Assembly (NCBI GenBank): GCA_037074765.1
Contig: JBAMDO010000360.1
Span: forward strand, 1 to 33,502
DNA: 33,502 nt
Reading direction: 5' to 3'
Source of the DNA: Mansonella perstans
Taxonomy: Eukaryota > Nematoda > Chromadorea > Rhabditida > Onchocercidae
Shown: piece after piece, positions 22,174 through 33,502 of the stretch
Numbering within the stretch: position 1 is the stretch's first letter
How the letters are laid out: the number at the start of each line of letters is the position of its first letter
Made by a program: the position numbers and the translations under genes
The notes under the pieces: generated by a model
The model's input: only the letters and a program-made list of their open reading frames with translations
Told to the model about the DNA's origin: nothing
Databases searched by the model: none

Positions 22174-25100
22174 TTACCGTATCGGAAAAAAGTGAAAAAA
22201 AAAAGCAATAAATGTTAACTGTTGAAGATGTGATGAAGCAGATCGTGCAAGCTTAGATAATTTGATTTTTGAGGTTGTTTTCACAGCAATAGTGACAGTA
22301 TCGCCAATTCCAGCTTCATTTTCTGCCGTAAATCTGAATATGTATCCCGTTCCTTGACGTAATCCACCAATTTCATATAATCCATCTTTGTCTAAATGTC
22401 ATAAGTTAAGTACATGTGAAATGTGGCATTATGTATAGTACATATTACGTAGTATCATTGTTTACTGGAGTTATAAGTATTTATTTTTTTAAATGAAAAA
22501 GAACAAATAGCATCTTTATACTTCTGTAGCAAAAAAAATTATTTGAACTTACTCAAATGTATATCCATTTTGACACCATGCGCAAACCAAACACGATTAT
22601 TTTCTTTGGTTTGGTCATTACCCTAAAACTTGTCATTTCTATCAAAATTTCCAATCTTTTTTTTTTGAAAAGAAAACAACAGTAATTTATGCTTTGAATA
22701 TTTTTATATCATAGGGCAATAACTAAAGAGTAAGAACTAAAAATCAATGAAATTCATTCTTTTTTTAGTGAAGAAATTTATATACTTGTTCCAGAATGGA
22801 TTTCTTAATGTATTCGATAATATAACGTTGTATTGGTAATTGTTCACCAAATCCTGCTTCAATTTTCCATATCACATAAGTCATTCCAACATCTTGTAAT
22901 GAGACGTGAACTTCACCAGGTGGAGCTGTAAAGCAAGATTTCTTCATAATTATAGTTGAATTTTTCTAAGCAAAATGAATAACAGAAAAATTGCATACTT
23001 GCTTCTTTAACCGCGATTATTTGTTGGGACTTAGACTTTCCGTTGCTCACTTCACATTGGTATTCACCCAAATCATATTCCGTTGGTGATAAAATCTACA
23101 GTATGATACAGATTGACAAAAAAAAAAACAATAATCTTTATATTGAAATAATCAGTATCATAACAAAGATGCAAATAAGTCGATATACCGAGGAAATCAT
23201 AATAAGTAATTTAAGAAATATTTCAAAAAAAAGTGTATCGGACCTAGCGAAATTATACAACAATTGATATATTGTTGTTTAAGTTGAAGTGATTGAAAAT
23301 CAACAAATGAAATCACCTGAAGACAACTGCTTTGATTTAAAGCATCAATCAAAATAATGTGATTACTATCATTGCAGAGCTCATCACTACCTTTCAAATA
23401 TCGGAAATGCGTAGCGGGTGGATTTGAACTCGTTACGTTACAACAGATTTGAGTTGGATGATTCAGAACAATAAAACGTTCCACAAACGGTTTAGTGAAT
23501 TCCGGGAACGCTAAAATTATCCATTCTGATGACAACGCTGTTCCAAATGAAACTTCTACGCCAAAATGCTACCTTCACCCAGTGTCACCTTTTTTGTCTT
23601 CTATTTTAAGTTTTATAAAAAGAACAGTAATTATAAGAAGGAATTTCTGTTTTTCTGATTTTAAAAAATAGGTTGAAGAAAGCGTTGGATACGAACACCA
23701 AACATCTAGTCGTATTTCATGTTGTTCAACAACCGTTGCATCATATTTCTCGAATTCTTGAACTGATAAACACTTGATGATAGTATCTTGATATTCATTT
23801 GTAAGCTTATTGACAGTTACTTCTGATCCAGCAGTAACGAACAAACTTTCTACAAATATGAATATCGAAAAAGTTTCAATTAAATCTAGCATTCGATTCG
23901 AACTTAGTGTTTTTTTTTCTTCTATTAACAACTTCTAATTGTTGATCAGATTATTTTTCAGAGTGTATTTATCCAACACTAATTTTCTTTTAAACTGAAG
24001 AACACAATCGCCTTTCACTCCTATCACTTCTAAAAATTGCCAGATCTTGGTTCTGGATTATGAAATTGTTCCCTATGGTCAAACATAAGTTTAAGACATT
24101 TATGTAAATAATCCGCAGAAACAAATTCAAATTTCCGAATACCATTCAGTCTAATTTAATATAGTGTTTAATTAATTATCCTATCAAAAATTTGATCAGA
24201 TGAAATTAAGAGAAACCATTAAGTGGAAATCCACTGCTATTCGTAATATATGTTTCGGGTTGTGGGTTTCCAACGGATCCACAATCAATAGTTAATGATT
24301 CGCCTAACATTCCTCCAACAACATCATTGTTTTCTTTCCAACGAATAGCATCTAAATACATATATTTTATGTGTTCCCAAGAGCTTTTCAACGATATAGC
24401 AGATTCTTCTTTCTTTCAATAATCCCGCAATACAATTAGTTCGATTTCTTTCGCCTTTTTGCCACATATCATAAATAAAATTCAAAATCTAATACCAACG
24501 ACAATAAGTTCCACTTTCCAGTCGGCCGACATCTTTCTAGAATTCCTGGCAACACATCTGTAGAATCCAGTATCACGTTTTGCAATTTGGGTGAATACCA
24601 ACGACAATTTTTTGTACATTGAGTCATGCTCTCGTAATTTGACAGTAAACAAGCTGAAAATATATTAATATAATGAACTGTTAAACTAGACATGTGATTT
24701 GGTGAATGATTCTGTTAATTGCAACTTTTGCAGTAATTCATTCCAAGCAATATTTTGAAGTTAGGCATAATGAAACGTTTAATGAAATGGAACAGATTTT
24801 ACAATGAAATGGATTAAGCCAAAAAAAAAAAAAAAAAAAAAATGAAATTTTACGCCACATCAATCCACTAAATGCTGCTCAGTGATAAAATGATCATTGA
24901 AGTGTTGCAGTAATTTAAACATCTTATCAGGTTTTGCTGTAATTTATCAGAAAATAAGATTAGTTTCTAAATATGCTTTTAGATCAAAATAACGCTCTTA
25001 CCTACTGGATGAAACTCCGTCTATTTTACGGCCGAACTCGTTGCGCCATGCAAGATGCGTACAGTTTGAAGAAATCTGTTGGCAAATGCAAGAAATCCGG

Positions 25101-26199
25101 AATTTGCGATCAACTCGAACCACATATCGACTATTGTTAAGAGGTGGTGGCTCAAGACGTAGTAAATTCGAGCACTTAGCCCCCGTAACCACGCCTTAAT
25201 TGATTATAAAAAATTAGAATAGAAAATTTTGAACCCCTGTTTGCAATAAATAAAAAAAATCTACTCTCCCCTCATCTCTGAATTCGATGTTTAATTCAAA
25301 TTAAGACACAGCTGTCATTTACTATAAGGATGATAAATGTCCTGATATTCCAACATCTACCAATTTTTAAGCAAATAAGTTCACCAAATATTAAGTCAAT
25401 ATGATTTGTAATGGTTCTCTTCAAAGAGTATTTAAGACCACACAACTTTGTAATACTTCATTTTAATTTATTCTTTTCAAATCTTTTGAACTTCAATTTT
25501 TTTTCTTTTTGGTATTTTTTAAAAAAATCTCAAAATAATAATACTTGAAAAGATTGAAATTATTTATTTTATAATTTAAGGATGATGACCTGTTTTCTCG
25601 TTTTTCTTTTTTAATGTAATTAGGTTTTCCCACTGTCACTTATTGCCTCGATGATTTCGATCTTTTTGTTTTTCCTTTAAAAAAATAAAGAATGCAGCAC
25701 GAAAGTTTTGCGTTCACAACGCAAACAAATTTAGTGTGTTCTTGGCCCTTCAATAAATGGATTCAGCTTTGCCACTAAATTTCTAGGCTTTGCAGAAACA
25801 GCTAACAGAAAAGTGTTTACTTGCCAAGAATGAAAAAAAAAACTTTGGAAATAAAGGTAAACACACTCATTTATTTGAGTAATTCTAAAGGGATCAGGAA
25901 ATCACACGACTGTTATAGAAAAACGATAAAGCGTATGCCGGATATTTAATATGATTCAAACTGAATTTCCTTTTTCTCGTTTTTTCTGCTTTTATTTCCT
26001 GATATTTTACACTATATTACAAAATGATTTGAATATATATTACATATTCAAATATACATATATATCTAGCGTATGCTGGATAAATTAAAAATAACATACC
26101 AGCCAAAAGAATAAAAGCAATCAGTGTGGTAATGATAATAATGATATCAATGAAAGCGCAAAAGTTAACTGTGATTGACAAAGGCGAACTGAATAACAT
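22174..26199 (-). CDS. rig-3: GPI-type immunoglobulin-superfamily adhesion protein, three Ig plus one FN3, RIG-3-like, ten exons
   Basis: Cell-surface IgCAM. Exons: 26199-26100, 25194-25002, 24653-24496, 24351-24217, 23849-23697, 23510-23317, 23095-22999, 22925-22786, 22622-22553, 22391-22174; phases join at every junction, giving 485 aa. Residues 1-34 are a long hydrophobic signal sequence. Ig1 has C69 (FRISC) and C131 (AKRDTGFYRC). Ig2 has C174 (GESLTIDC) and C222 (DTIIKC). Ig3 has C269/C270 and C325 (TEYDLGEYQC). FN3 spans about 345-455 (PPGEVHVSL, YVIWKIE, GLRQGTGYIFRFTAENEAG). The protein ends with RSASSHLQQLTFIAFFFHFF plus three residues: a small-residue ω-like site (464-467) and a short hydrophobic tail, as in GPI-anchored proteins, with no cytoplasmic domain. 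Three Ig plus FN3 plus GPI tail matches the nematode neuronal RIG-3 as I remember it; orthology needs a search. The junction of exons 5 and 6 (TGGT|GTTCGT) is the least certain. Intron 1 is 905 bp and empty. Confidence 0.85.
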
Positions 26200-27298
26200 C
26201 AGTGACTGAAAGCAGTTTAAATTTTAGCATACTGACTAAAATGAAAATAACACAGAAAAGAATGCAAGCTTAAGATTGGTATGTCTGCCACGCCTATTCT
26301 CTTCCTTATTGAGTCTTAAAACTGACTGAATTTAACCATTCAGACATATATGAATCAGTCTGGCTTCTTTTGACAAGCTTTTGCTACTTTTAATAGCTTT
26401 AAATAATCTCTGAGCTATTCCATCCAAACAGCATTTCCTTCCATTATTTTTGTTATTTGTTCCAACGGCTTCAAACCAGCTTTTGTTGGAATGATAAAAA
26501 ACTCAACTGAAAATAAAAGAGGGAAAATTATTGGAAATTATTTATAAAAAAGGGAATTTACTATACACAGAATGATTTGATATTATGATGAAAATATTTA
26601 TCATAATAAATGCAAACATGCACAATCAATATGATATTACAAAGGTCAATACTTCCTGAATTTGACCATTCAATCTTTCATTTATTAGTTTGACGTTGAA
26701 TTCTCAACGCACCACATGTTTGATTTTGAAGACGAAGTTTCGGTTGACACTGATGTTGATCCTAGATGTACATTGTGGCATTTATCAGCACAGCTTCTCC
26801 ATTATTAGTGTTGCCTTCTTTGTTCTCTCTTACCTTTAATAAAACCAGTAATAGATGTAACTACGTCTCAATCAAGAATTCACATTTAAATTTTCGGTCA
26901 AAGTTCTTAATGTGATAGGAGATGAAATATATCTCGATAATAATTTGCAAGTGTGGAAAGACAACAAGTCGATAAAAGTTGCATTTAACTGTAAATAAAA
27001 TTAACAAAGGTAACAGACGGGTAAGAGGAAGAAGAAAAGGGGAAAGGGGTGGTTAGATGAGGTACAGAGAGATAACCAAAAGGGATACAAATACTCGCTG
27101 TATTGGAAACTAAACTTTTCAGATCGTTTACATTGTAAAACATTCCACACATTCCCGAAATAGCTCGGTCGACATTGGCATTACGGGAAGGAGTGATTTA
27201 ATTATATATCCGTCCCATTTTTTAAGAGGTCTGATAATCGATGCCGCGGTATCATCATTATTGTTTATGGGAATAAAGCGACAACAGAAATAATCACA
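26200..27298. other. Divergent intergenic region between IgCAM and hormone genes
   Basis: 1.1 kb shared upstream region of two divergently transcribed genes. It has a purine-rich stretch at 27016-27050 (GGTAAGAGGAAGAAGAAAAG and on) and no supported exon. Confidence 0.5.
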
Positions 27299-27718
27299 AT
27301 GGAAAGTCCCAAATTGCTGATACTTTTTCTCGATGCCGCATTAGTTATAGAATGTGTTTCTTTTCTGCATAGACCCAGGATGCTCACAACTTCGACAACT
27401 TCGAAACCAGGCTGTTCCATTTACAACGATGAGCAGCTGCATATAATTATGGATCGAGTATGCGAAATTTGTCATGAAATGTATTCATATCGATATCCGA
27501 ATACGCGAGCCGATTGCAGGTTTATAGTTTTTAAGTAAAAAAGAGTTAGGCAAATCTTTTGAAGTATGGTTAAAAGATTTTAGAAACGATCGATTTCAAT
27601 TAAAGTAATATGGAACAATTTAGAAATTTGAGATAAGATTTTTAGATCAGAATGTTTCCGGAGCAAACACTTCCAATCGTGTTTGGAGCATTTTCGACCC
27701 ATGATTCCGTACGGCTGA
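27299..27718 (+). CDS. ITP/CHH-family neurohormone precursor, two exons
   Basis: Ion transport peptide/crustacean hyperglycaemic hormone family secreted peptide. Exon 1 at 27299-27519 and exon 2 at 27646-27718 join in phase (GCAG|GTTTAT, TTTTTAG|ATC), giving 97 aa. Residues 1-20 are a signal peptide (MESPKLLILFLDAALVIECV). The six cysteines C39, C55, C58, C73, C77 and C86 have spacing x15-x2-x14-x3-x8. The arthropod family has x15-x2-x12-x3-x8. Motifs match: IIMDRVCEICHEMY against the family's RLDRICEDCYNLF, and CRSECFRSKHFQSCL against CRSDCFKSPYFKGCL. After the last Cys only LEHFRPMIPYG remains, much shorter than typical CHH or ITP, and it ends in Gly directly before the stop, so a C-terminal Tyr-amide is possible. 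No clear dibasic site precedes the Cys core; HRPR at 24-27 is the nearest basic stretch. Expression in neurosecretory cells is expected from the family, not seen here. Confidence 0.88.
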
Positions 27719-28376
27719 AGTGCTTTCACTCTATAACTGTGGATTTAACAAAATATGTCTTGTCTGGAATGACAAAAGCACTGCCTGTGTCATAAAAAAC
27801 CGAAGCAAATATTTCTTCCAATATTTTAATTGAATGATTTTTTTTGATGAATTGAATATAATTGTGCAGCATGTAGTTGTAAATATTTGTGTTTTTTCTC
27901 ATACCTCAAATCAACTGTAATGAACAAAGCCTCTATTGTACGCTGTAACACTTCCTTCTCTATTATCTCATTGTCTAAAATACCGATGTTTGCAGTAGCA
28001 GACAAAGCACCTATTGTAATGATTAATTCTATGTATTCATAAAGTAAAACCTGTCTAAATAGCCATCAACTGTCTAAGACTATACTGTAGATCTTTTACG
28101 TAACCCTAAAGGGCAAATCCTTTGTTATCTATGCATATCAATACTACTACAAAAGGGATGGGGTCAACCACTGGGCCGCAGTTTTATTTCCAAATGCTGA
28201 GGATATGTCGACGTTTCACCACCCTTTATACACTCGGAAACCAACGGTCATCGAAGTCGATGACTCCATTCGAATCAATCACTTGTAACAAAATTTCCAG
28301 TTCAATAAAGGTAATTCCTGAATATGTCGAAAATTCACCTAGACGACAGAAATTTGCGGTACCACGACTGGGTAAG
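27719..28376. other. Region between the hormone gene and the gag fossil
   Basis: 3' flank of the hormone gene. An open frame entering the gag fossil begins at 28122, but its first 85 codons have no recognisable similarity. No LTR could be identified by eye. Confidence 0.4.
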
Positions 28377-29343
28377 ATGCCAACTAGTTTGATAAAAAGC
28401 GCCCAATCGACGAAAAAAGAATTGGAAAGTTACGAAATTAAGAAAAAAGAATTTAAGAATATGGACTTCACTCCTTCGAATCAAATAATAATAACAGAAT
28501 ACAACAAAAATGTGACAAGAACCATCGATGAAAAACTGTCGTCTTGAAATGCATACTAAAGCTTTCGAAAATATCGACCAAGGATAGTTAGAACATATCA
28601 TGTGAATCAAGACTCCAGAGAAAAGAAAAGAAGACAAGTATGCGGAGATGACAAAAACAGTTCTTTGAATTTGATTAGTCAGGGTCAAGAAGCCATCGTT
28701 ACCTTAGACATACATGTAAGTAGCATCGAAGTAGCACTCAACGCCTGAAGCGAGGCTATAAAATTGGAGAAGCAACACGAAAAAAGGACGCATCTGCCAT
28801 ATAAATTTCCACCACTTCCAACGTTTATTGGTGATCCAAAATTATGACGAGAATTTTGGGATGGTTTTAATGAAGCCAAACACATCTAAGCAATAAGATA
28901 CTGGAATTGTGTCTCGCTAGCAAAACTGAAACTGGCATAAAAATTGACAAAAACGAAGTTACAAATAGTCTTAATTGTGATTTCGTTGAAAGAACAATGA
29001 TAGCTTAAAGAGCTACTGGGAGCAACCCGACTTCTGACTTACTTATCGAACTATTTCTTCAAATTAGAGTTCAAAAGTTAGAGTCAGGATTTACCTTGCT
29101 GTACACAAAAATTGGACTTATGTTAGCTGGGAAAGGTCACATAATTTGCATTGCACCAACGCGAAAGTGTAGCTATGCGCAGCTATTGTTGCTAACATAG
29201 ACTAACTTTGGAAACTGGAAGTTATAGGTGTTCAAGAACACCTTAATGCCCGCGATGATTGAAACAATTTAGAAGCATTACCAACTACCGTGGAAGAAAT
29301 CAATCCATTGGCCATGGAAAGAATCAAAGACTAAATTAAGCAA
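28377..29343 (+). mobile_element. Degraded BEL/Pao-type LTR retrotransposon gag
   Basis: The fossil starts with MPTSLIKSAQSTKKELESYE at 28377-28436, a gag-like N-terminus that stays open to a stop at 28547. A second frame then reads EMHTKAFENIDQG, a stop, LEHIM. At about 28790-28885 it reads FPPLPTFIGDPKL, a stop, REFWDGFNEAKHI, a stop. P-L-P-x-F-x-G-[DN]-P-x-x-W-x-x-F-W-x-x-F-x-x-x is the hallmark of BEL/Pao gag in nematodes, and here the W codon has become TGA. Further downstream, traces such as NFGNWKL survive among several stops. The polyprotein is broken by numerous stops and frame changes, and no protease, reverse transcriptase or integrase was recognised within the window, so the copy is dead and partial. 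Confidence 0.75.
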
Positions 29344-29771
29344 CAACTATGAACTATATTATGGGCGATTAGATTCACCAGTTAAACTACTTTAAAGCAA
29401 TTATTATTTGCTTCAACAATAGCTAGTACCATTTTTGCAATTATTTTCTCGATTTGCCAAAAGTATTAGATTTGGCACATCTAGCTCAGTCATGTACAAT
29501 TATTATTAACTTTGTCATTGCAATGTGTTTTGCAAATGCCGAATTTAATTCAAAGAAATGAAACTAATCAGTCTTGAAAACTTTGTTCATAGATGACTTA
29601 AACTTTTAGGATTATGTCGAAGGCACTTATTATATGTTGCCAGCATATTTTACAGTAATAAATTATAACAGCAACATTAAAGAAGGTAATAATAATCACA
29701 ATAAAACCAGTAATAATTATTTCTTTACATCCTTGTTTTTAAGAAGTAGTCCTGTGCCTGAGGCATTTCAG
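29344..29771. other. Short intergenic region
   Basis: AT-rich; holds the 3' flank of the GPCR gene and possibly further unrecognisable retrotransposon debris. Nothing else seen. Confidence 0.4.
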
Positions 29772-32700
29772 TCATTTTGATGAACATTTCACAAAAGGAT
29801 TATGTTTAACATTTCCAACCAAAATTCCCGAAATACTGTTGGATCTGTCGAATTTTTCTTCCTGATAACTTCTTCCAATTTTTGAAATTGAATGTTGATT
29901 CCTTTGCGCAAAGGAGCATCTCTGTAATGAGGTATTAATATGTATCAAAGGTAAACACTAATGTAAATTCAGTTTTACATTTCAAAGAAAGCATTAAAAT
30001 GAGCTTTCTTTAAAAAATTATCCAGTCCTTTTTCAAATATTATTTTATCTTATTAACGCAACATTCAATTGCAACTTTTTGCATGTGGAATTGTTTAACT
30101 TCAATTGACGCTTCATCGAAGTGCATCATTTTGACAGATGATTAATTCTAAGGCTATAGCTTTCAAGAACCAAATTATTTGTTAAAACACTGCTTCATTG
30201 CAAAAATCAATAATTCGATTCATCGTCTTCTTTCTGAATTTAAAATTGCACTCATTATGGCTTGGAATGGTTGATAAAGATACTTGTTTTTCTTTTCCTA
30301 AATTTAATTATTTTTGCTGAACTAAGTTTGAAAAAAATGATTAAAATACTTGAATCAAATTTTTAATCACATTTTTGCAGTAAAGCAGTTGCAAACTTGT
30401 GTCCCGCCTTAAGTCATTTTGAAAATACACCCTTGGAACTTTACCCAGCAAAGTGAAGTTGCACCAAAAATTAGCTTGTAATTTAATTTATCATTTCGAA
30501 AATCTCTGATGGTGAGATTACAAAGTCACCAATTATTTTATTGAATATCAAGGAAATTACTGTTAAACTGCATGTATACCTACCATCCAAATTCGAATAT
30601 ATTTTTATATTTCCATGTAAATGAATGCTAATTTTGATGAAATATTTTTTGTTCGTAAAAATATTACATATTTATGAATAATTGTTATAGCGATCAAAAA
30701 ATGCACCTGTGTAGCTTGATTTGAAATGGATAATTGATTTGTTAACTCACTGAGTCCGAGCGCTTTCATCCGTTTGTAATTACGATTAAAAATACATGGA
30801 CACAAAAGAGCTAGGCATATCTGTCGAAACTTACAACCAAATATTGAATAAATAAAAATATTTGAAGCACTAAAATTAAAAAATTGCTCAAAAAAAGTTT
30901 TTTTTGGAATAAAGAAAGGAGGCGATTAAATAGAAGGGTGCACGTAACCAAATACTTAATTTAAATGATTTTAGTTGTTTTATTCAAAAATTGGTATTTC
31001 AAGTCAGAGGAAAGTTTAACAAACATTGATTACATCTTTAGATACCAATCAAAATATGAAACAAAATGAAATATATGCCTAAAAGTTAAGTTGAACTAAT
31101 AGAATCAAAAAAAAGTGACAAACCTGTTGACACATACCAATAAATTTCCAATAGGTAAACGTAAGCGAAAGAACTGGGAATATTCGGCAAAGAATGCTTC
31201 AATAATGTGATTAATACCAGCCATGCAATTACAAGCAATAAATGTTAAAATCATTACAAAAGCCATTATTGTACAGTGCCGTTCTTTCTCGTCCGGATTT
31301 GCTACACGACTGATCAGAGAGCGATGGATACGGTGTGCTTGTTGTACTGATCGAATAACGATAATGTTTAAGACAATCATCGTTGTCCAGGGAATGATAA
31401 TCAATAGTAACAAATAACCATAAGTATTATATAGAACAATATAAAGAGCGTTGGTACGTAATGGCGTTGGAGCCAAACGGCCATACTCATCAAGAGTTAG
31501 TTCGAACAATGATGGTAATTTGTAGAAGAATGATACCGTTGCTATCACTGATAAAACCAGCTTGGCACGTGATGTCGAGCACCATACTCGGGTTTGTAAT
31601 GGGTATTTTACAGCTAAGTACCTGCAAGTTCTCTTGTATATTTCGCATTATTTCAAATAAAGTAATTTAACTGTTCACGTGAAAATAATTTGCAATCACT
31701 ATTAATGGTTTTGTAGAATAAAGCGAAAAAAAAACCAGTAATTTAAAATGTAAAATTATCATTTATAAATACAAATGGTCAAAAATAGTCATTGAATATT
31801 TTTGACAGAATTTTACCGGTCAACAGTGATTGCCACACAAGTCCATACTGAAGCGGTTTGAGCTGCAAGCGATATTGGATAGCTGACAAGCGTTGTTTTC
31901 CAAAAGAATTCACATACTGCACCTTGTTGCTGAAATTTCGAAATTTTATTAATTTAATATAATACTTAATACTTAATCTTAATCCATAAAAAATTTCAAA
32001 AAATACCTATTGGTCTTATATAGGTATGATCAATAAAGCCTAGATTTTATTTCACATTTCAGCAGTATTGCAATTTGTGCAAAAGTATTAAACAGAGTGG
32101 TAGGAATTCTATTTCGCATGCGATATTAACATAATTACAAGGGCTGTTGTTAAGTTTAACTGAGAATGATGTACTTCTACGAGTATTATCTGAAGATATA
32201 CATGTCAACATATGACTATTAATACTGGTGATGTTGGAATAGTAACGACGGACAACAATGATAAGATGGAAATGAGTATTTTGTTGTTGAAATAAAATAT
32301 AGTTATATTACTGAAGGAAATATCGGTAAATTTAAAAGTGTCAATTTCAAATTTTTTGAGGAATAAAATTTTATTTCGCATAAAATTTTCAAAGCGAAAA
32401 GCGAAAAGCGTTTATGTTACTTTTTTTTATGCTCGTTGGAAATTTCATAATAGTAGGAGAAGTTTCCTGATTATCTTTGTAGAAACTTCAAATAACAGAC
32501 GAAAAATCAATTACTCGTAATTGTTCGCTGTCAATTCCTTATCGCCTCGATAAGCATTGATAGAGATATAATCATGCAACATATTTTCAACATGATAACT
32601 TGAAATAACTTCAATTTCTATGATGTTTAAAAAACGTGATAAGTTTTTATTTTGCTAAATGATTCATATGCAAAATTTATTCATTTTCTGATTGTTAGCC

Positions 32701-33502
32701 CGACTGAACTGCTTTTTCTACATTTATTTCGATGAATAATTTCCGAGATAATAATCTGCCACAATCACTGATCAGTACTTTTTTAAAATTGCCTTCTCAC
32801 TGACGTCTACAGCAAAATAAAATGGACGAATATGAATTAACGACGATACAGTAATTCCCATTTTAACAGTCACAATTCAGGATTATTGAAAAATGCTGCA
32901 GTACTTTTTTTTTTCCTTTTTTTTTCTGGCTAATCTCCTTTTCTTTGGCAAATTTTTCATAATAGGATTATCAATCAGACAGAAAGTAATAAGCCAGGAG
33001 CAATAAAGTAACAATGAATTTGAGTGTACATCCATGTGAGAAGATTACTGTGTGTCTAAAATTAATAATAATAAAATACTCTTTAAAATTTTAGGGTAGT
33101 TGTTTTTAAAATTCTCTTTTTTTTGCATTTTTTCTAATTTTATGATACAATGCTCATAAAATATAAAAGCATGTGCTTTAAGGAAAAGTAGGAATATTTA
33201 ACGTGTTTCAACGATTTAAGCAAATAATTGATTAGTCCAGGCTAAAGCATTATTATGATAGAATGAACAACTTTTCGTTTGGTTTGGCTAAGGAAGCAAT
33301 AACTGCAATTTCATCAAGATATAGCAATTATTAGATTTTCAATTTATCAGGGTGCGATTTTGAATATTTAAAATTTCTCTCACAAATCTAAGTGAAAATT
33401 CTTTTCATCCTAGCTCATTTATTATTAAGCCTTTCTATTTTGACTCGTACATTTTTGATCATGCATGCAAATCACTTACATGAAGATTTCTTATTTGGGT
33501 AG
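29772..33502 (-). CDS. Rhodopsin-family peptide GPCR (FMRFamide-receptor-like), 5' end outside window
   Basis: Seven-transmembrane receptor with TM3 to the tail present. Exons: 31929-31817, 31621-31124, 30869-30707, 29921-29772, phases joining. These encode 307 residues. TM3 begins after QQGAVCEFFWK and ends in ITVDRYLAVKYPL, a canonical DRY motif split by an intron. TM5 is TYGYLLLLIIIPWTTMIVLN, TM6 is CTIMAFVMILTFIACN, and TM7 is LPIGNLLVCVN then SASNIFIY (in place of NPxxY). Helix 8 follows with FGCKFRQICLALLCPC, with Cys residues suited to palmitoylation. The tail ends NPFVKCSSK. A further exon end, 33502-33480, is probable: 23 nt ending CAT|GTAAGT in phase 0, reading TQIRNLH, which would be extracellular loop 1. 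Its intron would be 1.55 kb. The PL-x-x-R-x-W-C pattern after DRY resembles nematode FRPR/FMRFamide receptors; the ligand is unknown. TM1 and TM2 lie beyond the right edge. Confidence 0.87.

Noticed and set aside
27299..27538. Single-exon reading of the hormone gene
   Set aside because: The frame runs into intron sequence (FIVFK, stop) and would lack cysteines 5 and 6; splicing at 27519/27646 restores the family pattern.
28122..28547. 141-codon frame as an independent gene
   Set aside because: Its last 56 codons look like the gag N-terminus of a BEL/Pao element and continue into a broken copy; the first part has no recognisable similarity.

Overview
The window looks like nuclear DNA of a parasitic nematode, most likely a clade III spirurid or filarial worm. 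It is very AT-rich, and its protein-coding genes are split by introns of about 70 bp to 1.5 kb with GT..AG ends and the short pyrimidine-plus-CAG acceptors typical of nematodes. The families are metazoan (calumenin, MOB, synaptogyrin, a GPI-type IgCAM, an ITP/CHH-like peptide, a peptide GPCR). There is also a decayed collagen and a decayed BEL/Pao gag. The species assignment is inference. All gene models were assembled by hand from reading frame, splice-site phase and family resemblance; no search was run.

Layout, left to right. 268-1085 (-): a two-exon cyanate hydratase with all three catalytic residues. 1086-4375: no gene seen, one TG microsatellite. 4376-6480 (+): an eight-exon calumenin/reticulocalbin. 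7343-10046 (-): a seven-exon MOB kinase activator, convergent with calumenin. 10047-15307: mostly empty, with two apparent exons of an unidentified minus-strand gene (12862-13338) and a small 26-bp tandem palindromic repeat. 15308-17167 (+): a five-exon synaptogyrin. 17168-20219: empty. 20220-20800 (+): a broken collagen gene. 22174-26199 (-): a ten-exon IgCAM with three Ig domains, one FN3 domain and a GPI-type tail, resembling RIG-3. 27299-27718 (+): a two-exon ITP/CHH-family neurohormone. 28377-29343 (+): a BEL/Pao gag fossil. 29772 to the right edge (-): a rhodopsin-family peptide GPCR, entered mid-gene, with transmembrane segments 3-7 and the tail present.

The right half has a neuronal and secretory flavour: synaptic vesicle protein, IgCAM, peptide hormone, peptide receptor. 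The IgCAM and hormone genes are divergent and share a 1.1 kb intergenic region. Any functional link between hormone and GPCR is speculation from proximity. The most notable items are the intact cyanase, which is rare and patchy in animals, and the short ITP/CHH-like hormone ending in a Gly that could be an amide donor.
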